64,000 nucleotides of DNA. Origin: Castor canadensis (taxonomy: Eukaryota > Chordata > Mammalia > Rodentia > Castoridae). The position numbers and the translations under genes are program-made. The notes beneath the pieces were generated by a model. It did no database searches. It was not told where the DNA came from and saw nothing but the letters and a program-made list of their open reading frames with translations. The stretch lies in the NCBI RefSeq assembly GCF_047511655.1, contig NC_133390.1, positions 166,320,583 through 166,384,582 on the forward strand, in the 5' to 3' direction. The first letter of the stretch is position 1, and each line of letters begins with the position of its first letter. This document shows positions 53,130 through 63,364 of this stretch, piece after piece.

Positions 53130-53490
53130 ACGTGAGTGTGGGGGAGGGGGTGTGCACACGCACGTGCAAGGGTCACGCACGTGTGCTTATGTGTGGGGGG
53201 ACCTGGGCGAGCACAGGTCTGAGGGACTGCTCCGTCCAGTGGTGCGTATCCAGGTGTGTGTGTGTTTCAGGAGGATGTAACGTGCGCGTGCGTGCGTGCG
53301 CGCGCGTGCAGTTGAAGGCACGTCCTCTGTGAGGTCATGTGGTTAACTGTGTGCAAGTTGCACACGTCTTGGGCGTACCGACACGTGTGCACACCTGGCC
53401 CTGGCGTAGGGTGCGTGTACATGGGAGATACGAGCACCTACGCATGCGCTGACCGGGTGTGCCTGTGTGGGGGGTGCGTGGGGCTCGTGC
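53130..53490. repeat. GT/CG-rich alternating purine-pyrimidine tract
   Basis: Includes CGTGCGCGTGCGTGCGTGCG (53281-53300) and CGCGCGTGC, plus several CACGTG or ACGTGTG words (near 53160, 53178, 53381). It is a degraded (GT)n/(GCGT)n region with Z-DNA potential. Confidence 0.65.
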
Positions 53491-53594
53491 CAGGGTGGGA
53501 CTGCTGCACTGGCCAGGCGGAGGGGGTCACTGAGGAGAGGGACTACATTTCAGCCCAGTGCTGCGTGAGAACGCCATGAGTCCCTGAGGACTGT

Positions 53595-53825
53595 GCCCAC
53601 CGACTGGCCTCTGGATCATACAATGTAAGAGTTAGAGCCAGAAGTAGCCTTGGAAGCCACCTAAGTCCATCCCATGAAAAACAGAGAGGGGAAGTGATTT
53701 CCCAAGGCCACACAGCAAACCCAAGATAAAGCTGGAATTTGGACTTTGTATCTGGGTCTGGGGTTCCACACCTGCCACTGCCAGGTTCTTGAGGAAGAGG
53801 AGGGAAGAGCAATGATGATCGGGTA
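53595..53825 (-). mobile_element. MIR
   Basis: GAGAGGGGAAGTGATTTCCC AAGGCCACACAGCAAACCC. Confidence 0.75.
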
Positions 53826-54382
53826 TAAGTGGGAATTTCATTCCCACTTTAATTGGGAAACTTTTTTAAAAATATAAAGTAGAAATCTTTGTTGTGTCAA
53901 TTAGTTGATTGACTATCATCGGTTTCAGGGTTAGGGAAACTTGGTCTGTGCTGAGTGAATTTGTTTATCAGGCAACACAACACACAACGGAGCCAGGGGA
54001 TGGAAAAGAAATTCAATTAGGTGTGCGCTACTGAGTGGCGGGCTACATTTGGTAGGACTTTTAGCTTAATTGCTTGTATTTCATTAAGAGATTTCTTTAT
54101 CCAGTGCATTCTTTGTTTTATAATCCCAGGCAGTGTCTGGGCGGCTGTGGACTATTTTCTGCATTGATTGAGGACGTGCAAGTGTGGGGATCCCTGCGAC
54201 CTCAGCAGCAGCCTTGCCCGGGCTCCTGGGGCACACTGTCCTCATCCTTCCCGTCCCAAAGTTATAGCCAAAGTTGGCTAAGGGTCACATTTCTCTTGGA
54301 AGAAATGTCCATATTTCTTTGTCAGCTTTTCAAAGGGACATGAGCCCCAAAGAAAGTAAATCAACGAGGAGGACTGCTTTGC
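53826..54382. other. Unique AT-rich block, candidate non-coding element
   Basis: Repeat-free and dense in homeodomain-like words (GTCAATTAGTTGATTGACTA, AGCTTAATTGCTTG, TTCAATTAGG) with a palindrome-like GGGAATTTCATTCCC. No gene was recognised. Confidence 0.35.
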
Positions 54383-54396
54383 TGCTGTTTTTCTTC

Positions 54397-54510
54397 TTTT
54401 AATTAATTTATTATTATTATTGGGGTTTTTTTGGTGGTTCTGGGGTTTGAACTCAGGGCCTCACGCTTGCTAGGCAGGCGCTCTACCACTTGAGCCACTC
54501 CGCCAGCCCT
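54397..54510 (-). mobile_element. Solo ID-like SINE half, near consensus, 14-bp TSD
   Basis: TGGGGTTTGAACTCAGGGCC TCACGCTTGCTAGGCAGGCG CTCTACCACTTGAGCCACTC. TGCTGTTTTTCTTC flanks at 54383-54396 and 54511-54524. Among the youngest copies. Confidence 0.95.
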
Positions 54511-54524
54511 TGCTGTTTTTCTTC

Positions 54525-54854
54525 CCCACAGAGATGGGTTGAATTGCGCACCCATTTGTAAAATTGTGAGTGAAGATAGTGCTAGGAAATAATATTACTT
54601 TGCATTCACAAAAATGATTTTCACGACTAGGATCCTTGAGAATAAAATCACTCCTACAAAATTTAAATTAATTGGAGAAATGATTATTATCAGGTTTTCA
54701 AGAGTATCCTAGACACTCAGAAATGGATGCAGTCTAAATCCAGTGGTTATTAAAAACGACCGCGTCGCTGATTCAACTGAGTCATTTACGAAGGCCTGGT
54801 GATGCTTCCTGAGAGAATTGCCCAATGCATAACCAATCATGGCTACGGAAGGCA
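54525..54854. other. Unique AT-rich block
   Basis: Repeat-free; contains ATTTAAATTAATTGGAGAAA TGATTATTATC and a TGATTCAACTGAGTCATTTA AP-1-like word. No gene. Confidence 0.3.
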
Positions 54855-55015
54855 AGCACCTTGTTTTATAGGTAAGAAAAACAAGGTTCAGAGAGGGCAA
54901 GGGGTTTCCCAAGAACACACAGCCAGTCATGGGCAGAACCAGGGCTAGCACCCATTCTTCCTGCATCTTTCCCAAGGACCTGGCTCTCTGTGGGGCCATC
55001 GGCACAGGCATGGCT
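54855..55015 (-). mobile_element. MIR
   Basis: AAAACAAGGTTCAGAGAGGG CAAGGGG .. AAGAACACACAGCCAGTCAT. Confidence 0.75.
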
Positions 55016-55194
55016 CCAGACTCCTAAGAGCCGCTTAAGCACATCCCTCCTGACTCCGAGTTTGGTGCGGATACATTGATGGCTTCAAATCAGCCATGGT
55101 GGAATATAGGCACATGGCAGTTGGGGGATGCTGCACATTATCGCATCCATCTTATCCCCCATCATACAGCCGCCTGTCTGTGTGTCCAGAAGTC

Positions 55195-55475
55195 TGTCCA
55201 CCAAACCACCCATCCGTCCATTTATGACACACTTCCTGTGTGCCAGGCCCACAGGGCAGGCAGCCTCGTCCAGAGGGGGAATGTCACCGCCTCCGGGGGG
55301 AGGGACAGCTGAGTGGATCAGACAACCTACACCTGTGTCATATCAAGGGGCTGGCCTGGACATAAGCCCATTTGGTGATTCGGGTCAGTCCTGTTATTTC
55401 ACCATAACAACTGAGGAGATTGGGGCTCAGAGAGGTTAAATGAGTCACCTGAGGTCACACAGCCACTGTACATTC
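55195..55475 (-). mobile_element. MIR, long copy
   Basis: GACACACTTCCTGTGTGCCA GGCCCAC .. CTGAGGAGATTGGGGCTCAG AGAGGTTAAATGAGTCACCT; the ends are 270 bases apart with unrelated sequence between. Confidence 0.65.
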
Positions 55476-55955
55476 ATTTGTTTATTTGTAGGACAAGACC
55501 TGATAGGCAACTTACCTCCTGTGCTCCAATCCAGCCAGAATGTCAAGGTGAAAACAGATTTTCAAATCTGTCCTTCAGAAATAAACCTTTAAAAAAACAG
55601 AGAGAAAGAAAAGGGAGAATAGGGAAAGTTATTTTTCCATCTTGCTTAGATGGGGACAGTTTTGAATTTAGTTTTTCAGATTGAACAATCGTTCCTCAAA
55701 TGGATAGTGATAGCTGATCTAAAAAATAATCTTTAAAAACGTCTCCGAGTTGGGCATTTCCTCCAGGTGACATAACTCAGTGTGACAGAATGCATTTAAA
55801 TTCACAGGACAGAAGCCGCTGGGAGCACAGTGTGGAAGGTGTCTGGGTGGCTGCAGGCGCGGTAGCCCTCTTCCAGCCCCTCTCCTTCCTCTTCTGCCCA
55901 CGGGCAGTGGCCACTGTCGCTTCCCTCCTGTCCCCAGCACCCACAGGCAGGGCTA
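55476..55955. other. Intergenic, unassigned
   Basis: Unique AT-rich then GC-rich sequence. Nothing recognised. Confidence 0.35.
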
Positions 55956-56045
55956 GTGGTTTTTTTTTTTTTTTTGGTGGTGCTGGGGTTGGAACCCAGG
56001 GCTGCACAGGCTAGACAAGCTCTACACTGAGCTGTCCAAGGGCAT
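55956..56045 (-). mobile_element. ID SINE
   Basis: T15 then GGTGGTGCTGGGGTTGGAAC CCAGGGCTGCACAGGCTAGA. Confidence 0.85.
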
Positions 56046-56130
56046 CCCCTCCCTCTCTCCCTCTCTCCCTCCCTCCCTCCCTCCCTCTCTCCCTCTCTCC
56101 CTCCCTCTCTCCCTCTCTCCCTCCCTCTCC
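56046..56130 (+). repeat. (CCCT)n / (CTCC)n tract
   Basis: About 85 bases of pure pyrimidine between two SINEs. Confidence 0.95.
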
Positions 56131-56458
56131 AGTACTGGGGTTTGAACTCAGGGCCTTTCACTAGCTAGGCAGCCGCTCTCTACAACTTGAGCCACACCCC
56201 AGCCCTATTTGCTTTAGCTACTTTTCAAGAAGAGTCTCATGTCCTCATGTTTTTGTCCAAGACCAGAGTCAGATCACAATCCTATCTGCACCTCTTGCAT
56301 TGTTGGAATCACAGAAGTGTGCCACCGAACCCTGCCTATTGATCGAGATAGATAGGGTTTTGCTAACTTTTTTGCCTGGGCTTGCCTTGAACCATGATCC
56401 TCTGATCTCTGTCTCCCTTGTAGCTGGGATTACAGGCATGTAAAACAACACTTCGCTT
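56131..56458 (-). mobile_element. Composite SINE: ID half plus two B1-like units
   Basis: GTACTGGGGTTTGAACTCAG .. TTGAGCCACACCCCAGCCCT, then two B1-like units ending GAATCACAGAAGTGTGCCAC and GGGATTACAGGCATGTAAAA. Confidence 0.75.
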
Positions 56459-56572
56459 ATTTGTTAAGATGGGGTTGTCCTACCATTTTTCCAGGATTGA
56501 CCTGGAGCTACAGTCCTCTGGAGCTTGGTCTCTCTTGTCGCTGGGATTACAGTCATGAGCTGTCATCAGTTC
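56459..56572 (-). mobile_element. B1-like unit
   Basis: AAGATGGGGTTGTCCTACCA .. GTCGCTGGGATTACAGTCAT GAGCTG. Confidence 0.65.
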
Positions 56573-56584
56573 GTTCCTGTAGCC

Positions 56585-57060
56585 TTCATTTCTGTTGTTT
56601 TTTCAACCCATCACTGTGTTGAGCATCTACTTTTTAGGCCATCTCCTGGAGAAACAAGGCAGATATAGCCCCTGCTTTTGTGGAGCTTGCTGTCTATTGG
56701 GGGGAACACAGACACAGGGCATAAAATATTTAAATGATTTATTATAATTGTGATAACTACATTGAAAACATGTGGGTGGCAATGAACAATAAAACAGGGA
56801 AACTGACCTGGTCTGGTGCTCAGAGGAATCTTCTCTAGGAAACAACATTGAAGGTAAGACATGGAGGAGTAGAAGTCAGCCAGGTAAAGAATAGGGGAGC
56901 TAGCACGTGCAAAGGCCCTGAGGCAGGAAGGAGCTCAGAGACGGTGAGGACTTAAAGCCCAGTCTTACTCTGGGCTTGAGTGGAGAGTGAGAGAGTGAGG
57001 TGTGGGGGATAGAGGGCAGGAGGTGAGGGAAGACCCTGATGGCCCTCATAGGCCATGGTG
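56585..57060 (-). mobile_element. L2 3' region
   Basis: TGTTGAGCATCTACTTTTTA G .. GCCCCTGCTTTTGTGGAGCT TGCTGTCTATTGGGGG .. GCAAAGGCCCTGAGGCAGGA AGGAGC. Confidence 0.8.
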
Positions 57061-58189
57061 TTGATTTGGAACATTATCCCAAGAGCAGAAAGGCATGGGG
57101 GTGCAGACATTTAGCACAGCTGGGAAGAGTGTGAGCTCTGCTTCTTGCTCCATGTGTGACTTCACACAAGTTCCTCAGCCTTCCAGCACCCCAATTTTCT
57201 GTGTAAAAAACACATGGTACCTGTCTCCTAGGGTAGTTTTGGGAGTCAAGGAGCTGATAGACATAAAGGCTTATAACCGTGAGCAGCGCATACAAATTTA
57301 CAATTACTGCAGAAGGGTTTTAATTAGGAGAATAATGTGATAGGGTTGGGCTTCGAGAACTCTCTCTCATCACTGCTGAGGACAGGAAAAGAGTGAAAGC
57401 AGAGGCCAACTGGAAGATGACAGCCACTGGGGCAAGAGGACAGCCGTCCAGACTGGGGTGGAAGCAGTGGAGATAGGAAGAGGTGAACGGACAGGACTTG
57501 GTGACTTCCTGGGTCTTCGTGCTGTGGAGGGAGGCAGGGGGACTAAGGGTGGCTCCAGGCTTCCATTGTTAACCTTTGGACATGTTGAACTTGACACCTG
57601 TGGGACAGTGCCATGAAGAGGTTGGGCAGAGAGATGAAACGCTGGGCTGCAGATAAATGACCGGGAGCCCTTAGCACAAAGATGCCACTAAAGGCACGGG
57701 GAAGGATGGGACAACTCAGAAAGGGCCGGTGGGGGTGGCAGGGTGTAGGGTCCCATGGCCGTGGTTTGAGTCTCCCCTGCAGGCTGGGAAGGTTTCTGAT
57801 CCGAAGAATGAGGCTAATACCCACAAACCAAAGGGTCGTTGTGTGGCGTGAGACAATGTGTCTGCCCGCATCGCTTTCTCCTCTTAGTGCCTCTTTCTCG
57901 CTCGTCTTGCACACTTTTCCCACCTTGGTTTCTGAACAGCCATCCCCCAGCATCCAGAGCACACTGCAGGCCTGGTGCACCTGCTGCCCTGGTGCCTGGC
58001 CCCCAGGGTTCAGATCCTATGCCCCAGTATGGCTGCCACGCACAGGAGACAAATCGTCTTGGGATGTGAACCCTGGTCACGTTGGTGACCTCCATTTGAG
58101 TTTCATCCCTGCCTCTCTCCTTGCTTGGGACCTCAGGTGAGTCCCTGCCCTGTCAGGCATCTCTCTGCTTGGTGACAGGTAATTCTGCT
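57061..58189. other. Intergenic; 5' end may continue the L2
   Basis: 57061-57540 may continue reverse L2. A MIR-like run TCTGCTTCTTGCTCCATGTG TGACTTCACACAAGTTCCTC lies at 57137-57180. 57540-58189 is unassigned; frames on both strands have no family. Confidence 0.4.
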
Positions 58190-58612
58190 CTGTACTAGTG
58201 GGATATAGCTCTTGTCACAAAGTGCCACCAACCAGGAGGCTGCAAACACAGAGATATATTGGCTTATGGTTCTGAAGGCTGAAAGTCCAAGTTCAAGGTG
58301 ACAGAGGGGTACACTGCTCCAAGACTGCAGAACTGTTCCTGGCCTCTTGCTGGCTTTTACCAAGGCCTGGCTTGTGGCTCGGTCTCTCCAGTCTGTGTCT
58401 ATCATCACATGCCATGCCTCTTTTGTGTCTGTGTGTCTGTTCTTATAAGGACATCAGTCCGGTGGCATTAAGAGCCCATGCCACCCCAGTATGGCTCCAT
58501 CCTTGCTAACCACACCTGCAGTGACCGTATTTCCAAACCAGGGCACATTGTAAGGGGTTAGGGCTGCAACGCCTCTTTTCTGAGGACAAAATTCAATCCA
58601 TAACACACTCCT
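58190..58612 (-). mobile_element. ERVL-MaLR solo LTR, MLT1-like
   Basis: CACAAAGTGCCACCAACCAG, GGTTCTGAAGGCTGAAAGTC CAAG, TCTTATAAGGACATCAGTCC and CAAAATTCAATCCATAACAC are reverse MLT1 landmarks from end to end. Confidence 0.8.
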
Positions 58613-59089
58613 GATAGTTTTTCCCTTTCAGTTTGTCCAGTGGGGAAAACAATCTCCCTGGAGGAGATTCCTGAGGAACGTTAATTATATTTCCACTCGT
58701 TATTGGGAATCAGGGCTCCGACTTTGAGAAGTGGCACTCTCTCTGGTAAGGACACTCTCCTGGGGCAGGCAGCATGGCAGGGAGGCCTTCTCTGACAGCA
58801 CCCTGCTATGCCTGGGAGGGAGAGACTCCTTGGGCCTGCTCCTGTTCTGTCTGGGTAGGCTGTTATTGGTGGTGAGGAATCCTTTTCTCTGATTCTGTTA
58901 AACTGCACCTGAAGACACCGCTTGCCTCAGCCTGGTAGACGCAGCAGTACACCTGTGCCCCCTGCTGCAGGGTCAAGCCTGCTCTGAGGGTAAGTGATTC
59001 TGATGGCTCCCATCCTATAGAGTATCCTACTGCCCGCTCCCTGGGAGAAGCTGGATCTGGAAAATAAGGGGCGTGTGTCTAGGAGGTCT
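58613..59089. other. Intergenic with a CTCF-like core
   Basis: GTGCCCCCTGCTGCAG (58955-58970) is the reverse of CTGCAGCAGGGGGCAC, a CTCF-like core. The rest is unassigned. Confidence 0.4.
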
Positions 59090-59990
59090 TGTTTGGCCTC
59101 AAAAATTCACTGGCTAATCGTGTTCCTTAAGATTTGCCCAAATGAATTGAGAACTTATGTCCACACAAAAACTTGTGCATGAATGTTTTCTGGCAGTTGT
59201 ATTAATAGTTGTCAAAACTTGAGAGCAACCAAGATTTCCTTTAACTGGCGAATGGATAAAGAAACAAAACAAAACTGTGATACCTTGCCACAGTGGTGTA
59301 TTAAGCAGTGATTTAAAAATGAGGTACAAGCCAGGCACCAGTGGCTCCTACCTGTAATCCTAGCTACTGTATGAGAGGCTGAGATTGGGAGCATGGAGAT
59401 CCCTGGCCACTCTAGGCAAAGAAGTTGGTAAGAAGCATCTTAATGGAAAAAAACTGAGTATGGTAGTGCACACCTGCCATCCCAACTACTACTGTAGGAA
59501 GTGTAAAATAGGAAGGTCCAGGCTGGTCTGGGCAAAAAGCCAGACCTTATCTTTAAAATAACCAGAGCAAAAAGAGCTGGAGGTATGTCTCAAGCAGTAG
59601 AGTGCTTGCCTAGCAACCTTGTTCAAACCCTAGTTCCAAAAAACAAGCTACCAAGTCACAAAAGATATGCAGGAACCTTAAAAGCACATTGCCAAATGAA
59701 AGAAGCCAGTCTGAAAAAACCACACACTGGAGGAGTCCATCTGATGACATTCTGGAAAAGGCTCAGTGCTGTCGGAGCTCAGGAGGAGAAGAGGGATGGA
59801 TAGGTGGCACAGGACACTTTTTAGTGCAGTGAAACTATGATACAGTGGGTATAGGACATGGCACGTTTGTCACAACCCATAGACTGTGTGACACAAAGAG
59901 TGTGAGGTATGAACTTTAGTTATTCATAATGTATTAAGTAAGATCACCCAATGAGAACAGATGCATACACAAATGAAAGATGTTAGTAAA
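59090..59990 (+). mobile_element. L1M 3' end, split by a SINE
   Basis: AAAACTTGTGCATGAATGTT, GGCGAATGGATAAAGAAACA and, after the SINE, AAATGAAAGAAGCCAGTCTG are sense-strand L1M words. Confidence 0.8.
59331..59640 (+). mobile_element. Composite SINE: two B1-like units plus ID half
   Basis: CCAGGCACCAGTGGCTCCTA .. GTATGGTAGTGCACACCTGC CATCCCAACTAC .. AAAATAACCAGAGCAAAAAG AGCTGGAGGTATGTCTCAAG. Trimeric architecture. Confidence 0.8.
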
Positions 59991-61090
59991 AAGGCTTTAC
60001 TGTTTATTGTTTTGGGGCTTGGGAGGACAAAGACAGTAGATACATGGGAATTTTCCATACTTTTTTTATTAGCATATATTCATTGTACGGGGGGATTCAT
60101 TGTGACGGTTCCAAGCAGGCTTATATGGTACATTGATTAGACCACCTCCACCATCTCCCCGCAACCCTCTCCCCGCCCCACTTAAAGCAACTTTGAGAGG
60201 TTTCATTGTTCTATTTCATATAGATAGATGAAGTCCATCAGCCATATTCCTCACCTTAATCTCCTTGGTTCCCCCTCCCCCTCCCACATACTGTACCAAT
60301 TTTACAGTTCTGTCTTCCATTATTAATATTTAAGTTGATGTTCAAAGGGGTTTCTCAATGCACCCCTGCTGTGAGTGTACTTTACTTTGGTCCGTTCAAC
60401 CCCTTCTATTGCTCAACCTTATCCCTTCACCTCCCACCCCCCACTTTTCAGCAGCTTTCAGTACACATCCTTATATCCTCCACCTTCCCAGATGTTATGT
60501 TTTATGATGTTACTGATGCGCTATCGTTCTCTTTTCCTTTCCCTCTTTCCCCGAGTTCCATGAGTAGCGCCACCATTACAAACATGTTCTACATCTGAGT
60601 TTGTACATGATCATGCTTGGTTTGTGTTTTCTTGTTTGTTTGTGTTTTGGATCTGTCTTCCACATATGAGAGAAAACACGCGACCTTTGTATTTCTGATC
60701 CTGGCTCACTTCACTTAGCATGACGTCCTCCAACTGCATCCATTTACCTTCAGACCCCATGTCATTATTCCTTGAGGCTGAGTAATACTCCATTGTGTAT
60801 ATATACCACAGTTTCATGATCCACTCATCTGCTGTAGGGCATCTGGGTTGTTTCCAGAGCTTGGCTATCGTGAGTAGTGCTGCGATGAACATCAGTGTAC
60901 AGGAGTCTCTACTGTACCCTGTCTTACATTCTTTGGGTAGATGCCCAGGAGGGTATCACTGGATCGCATGGCAGTCTGTTTTCAGCTTTTTGAGGTTTCT
61001 ATAGTGGTTGTACTAACTTGCATTCCCACCAGCAGGGAATAAGTGTTCCTCTTTCGCCATATTCTTACCAGCATTTGTTGTTGTTCACAT

Positions 61091-61271
61091 GACTTTTTTT
61101 GTTTTTGGTGGGACTGGGTTTTGAACTCAGGGATTCCAGCTTGCAGAGCAGGCACTCTACTGTTTGAGCCACACCTCCAGTCCTAAGCCTGCAGCACCCG
61201 GTATTCCCAGGCGGTCTCCCATCCAAGCACTAAGCTGCTTGGCTTCCGAGACGGGGGGACATGGCATCGAC
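61091..61271 (-). mobile_element. Chimeric 5S rRNA / ID-like SINE
   Basis: Read on the minus strand, 61271-61185 is 5S rRNA-derived. It starts with 5S nucleotide 1 (GTCGATGCCAT for GTCTACGGCCAT) and lacks about 33 internal bases in two gaps. It keeps GTCTCGGAAGCCAAGCA (box A region) and GCTTGGATGGGAGACCGCC (box C), and ends at the exact 5S 3' end, GGGTGCTGCAGGCTT. With no spacer it continues at 61184 as the ID-like SINE half (AGGACTGGAGGTGTGGCTC .. GAGTTCAAAACCCAGTCC) and an A-rich tail. It interrupts an L1, and the flanks share TGTTGTT, a possible worn target-site duplication. 5S-derived SINEs are known in some vertebrates; whether this is a family or a single chimera is unknown. Confidence 0.85.
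61185..61271 (-). pseudogene. 5S rRNA-derived sequence (head of the chimera)
   Basis: An 87-base, internally deleted 5S rRNA copy with the 5' and 3' ends both at mature 5S termini. The intermediate promoter element between box A and box C is missing, while box C is almost intact. It cannot be a functional 5S gene because of the deletions and the missing Pol III terminator. Confidence 0.85.
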
Positions 61272-61354
61272 TGTTGTTATTGCCTTTGAATAGGCCATTC
61301 GAACTGGGGTGAGAGGAAATCTGAGTGCGGTTTTGATTTGCATCTCTTTTATAG

Positions 61355-61425
61355 CCAGGGAAGTTGAAGAGTTGCAATTGTTCTGCAAACCTAAAACTCC
61401 TCTAAAAAATGGTCTTGTAAAGAGA
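61355..61425 (+). mobile_element. L1M 3' tail fragment
   Basis: GCAATTGTTCTGCAAACCTA AAACTCCTCTAAAAAATGG is the sense L1 tail, lying head on against the L1 above. Confidence 0.55.
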
Positions 61426-61867
61426 AGCAAGCAAAGAAGACCAACACCCTCTCACATCCAGTCACTTGGGAAGCTCCCGGGCTCTTGGGGTAGCCTCCTG
61501 GGATTGACCTTGTGAGGCAGAAAGTGGCAACACCAGAAGCAGCTCTTCACTTCTAGGTGACCTTATCTCAACCAGTGACGACCACCTGAAGTGCTCCTAG
61601 CTGTGCACAGAGCTCCAGGCAACAGGAGGCCACACAGCCGATCCAACAACAATTCAAACAACCCCACTACCTGCAGGCCTGGTGACAGATCTCAGGGTGC
61701 AATTTGCAGCCTGTGAGAAATATTGAGAATCGTGGCAGATGGTGCCAGAGAGGGCCAGCACTAGGGTAAGGCAAGGGAGGCTCTTGCTTGGGGCACACAA
61801 TTTAAGGAATTATCAGAGAGATAATACAATCTTTAAAAAAATAAAATGGAAAGAACACCCATTGTGA
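61426..61867. other. Intergenic, unassigned
   Basis: No gene or repeat recognised. Confidence 0.35.
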
Positions 61868-61958
61868 GAGAAGGTTTTTGATTTTCTTACAGTGCCTGCA
61901 ATCAAACCCAGGGCCTGGGCATTGTAAGCAAGCACTGGACCACTGAGCCCCCAAAAGA
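61868..61958 (-). mobile_element. ID SINE, diverged
   Basis: CAGTGCCTGCAATCAAACCC AGGGCCTGGGCATTGTAAGC AAGCACTGGACCACTGAGCC. Confidence 0.7.
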
Positions 61959-62148
61959 CTCACTGTAATGAAATATCAAACATAAATAAAGGCAGATCTG
62001 ACCCTGACCTTGCCGAGTTTAGCCTCAATCAGCTTACCCTTGTCAGATCCTGTACTTAGGTACTATTTTGATATTTTATTCATCATATATTGTTTACACT
62101 AATTTCTGTTTTTAAAAATCTTTTAACAAAATAGTGTCTTCCCTCTCA

Positions 62149-62197
62149 CACTTGCTAGCAAGCACTCCACCACTTGAGCCATGCCCTCAGCCCTCAA
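62149..62197 (-). mobile_element. ID-like SINE 5' fragment
   Basis: CTTGCTAGCAAGCACTCCAC CACTTGAGCCATGCCCTCAG. Confidence 0.75.
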
Positions 62198-63364
62198 AAT
62201 ATTGTCTATCTAAATGATTGAAAAAATTTGACACATTCCCTTAAATTGTGAGCCCCAGGCAAGTGCCTGACTTGCTTCACCCTAGCCCTGTCCTTGTCTT
62301 CTCACTCACCAGGTGAATGCATTCATGGAATATTTATTAAGACTTGGCTGTGTGCTGTACGCCTTGGTCCCTGGCCAGCCCCATTGCTCTGGAGGCTCAT
62401 GACCATGTGACATGGCAGATGCCTCCGACCCCAAGACTTCCAGGGGGACCCTGTGCTGTTCTGTGCCCAATACTCCAGCAGCAGATGTCTTCACCAAGCC
62501 CCAGTGAGGTGCTCTGCCACGCTGAGGGGACCTGGTGGCTGCTGGATTCAGTGGTTCCCATTTGCTATGGAGGGAAGAACTTGGCCTTACCAGAACAGGC
62601 ACGTACTTGTTGTGGAGTCCCATCTCCATCACACCTGGGTATCCACCTGTGCATTTGTTAAGCCCATCTTCAAAGCTGCAGGGCTCCTTCTGGCCACGGC
62701 AAGAGCAGTGGAGTGATGGGCTGGTGGTGCGGGGGGATGGAGGGGAGACTTGCTGGTGACGAATGCGAAGCAGCCAGCTTGGTAGAGATGATGGGCCCAC
62801 TGAACACTCAGCTTTGTCACCTCTGAGACTGGGCTCCATACGTGCTCAGAAGCAGCAACTTGCATTGAAAGCTTTGTCTTGCATGGAGCATACACAGGGC
62901 CCCTCCCTTGGCTCTGGCTTGCTTCCTCTCAGAGACTGAGTTGGAGCTGAGACCATGGCTTGTTCAAGTGCTGTTTCTTCACCCTATGGCCCAGCCCCCC
63001 AAGCTGCATTCCTGTGTCCAGGGCACGGGCAGTGAGGCATTTCCGCAGCCTTGCAGGAGCATCCCGGACTCCAGAAATAAACTGGAGGACTCAGGAGCAG
63101 GACACTCCCACTGACCTCATGCTGCTCATAAGCTAACTACAGACCTTGACCTCAGGTCCTCTAGAGTTGAGTAGCTTGAGTACAGAGTGCAAGGTTGCGA
63201 TATACTGAAGTATAAGTTGTTCAGAAGAAACCATACATATGAATGATGCCCTTAGAGTTGGACAGTACAGTGGCTTTGCCTGAGCAGTTAGGGATGAGGG
63301 AACTTGTGCCATTGTAGGGAAGGGAAGGGGCACAGCCACCTGACAGTGGTGCCTGAAATCAAGA
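62198..63364. other. Intergenic, largely unassigned
   Basis: 62285-62350 resembles an L2 or MIR start (AATGCATTCATGGAATATTT ATTAAG). A very worn ID-like segment may lie at 62930-63000. The longest frame in the window (177 codons, complement 62306-62839) runs through the L2-like part and has no recognisable domain. Confidence 0.4.

Larger units (their letters stand above)
60055..61355 (-). mobile_element. L1 3' end with ORF2 C-terminus, interrupted by the 5S-ID chimera
   Basis: Minus-strand ORF2 remnant at 60611-60892 reads PTADEWIMKLWYIYTMEYYS .. LEDVMLSEVSQDQKYKGRVF, the ORF2 C-terminal signature. A pyrimidine-rich 3'UTR extends to 60055. The 5' continuation (GGTTTTGATTTGCATCTCTT, complement) lies beyond the insertion, at 61272-61355. 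Less diverged than the L1M pieces. Confidence 0.85.

Noticed and set aside
61185-61271. Functional 5S rRNA gene
   Set aside because: Two internal deletions remove about a quarter of the molecule and the intermediate promoter element, and no Pol III T-run follows the 5S end.
62306-62839. 177-codon open frame on the minus strand, the longest in the window
   Set aside because: It runs into an L2/MIR-like segment, has no recognisable domain, and overlapping frames on the plus strand are also long, so length alone does not support a gene.
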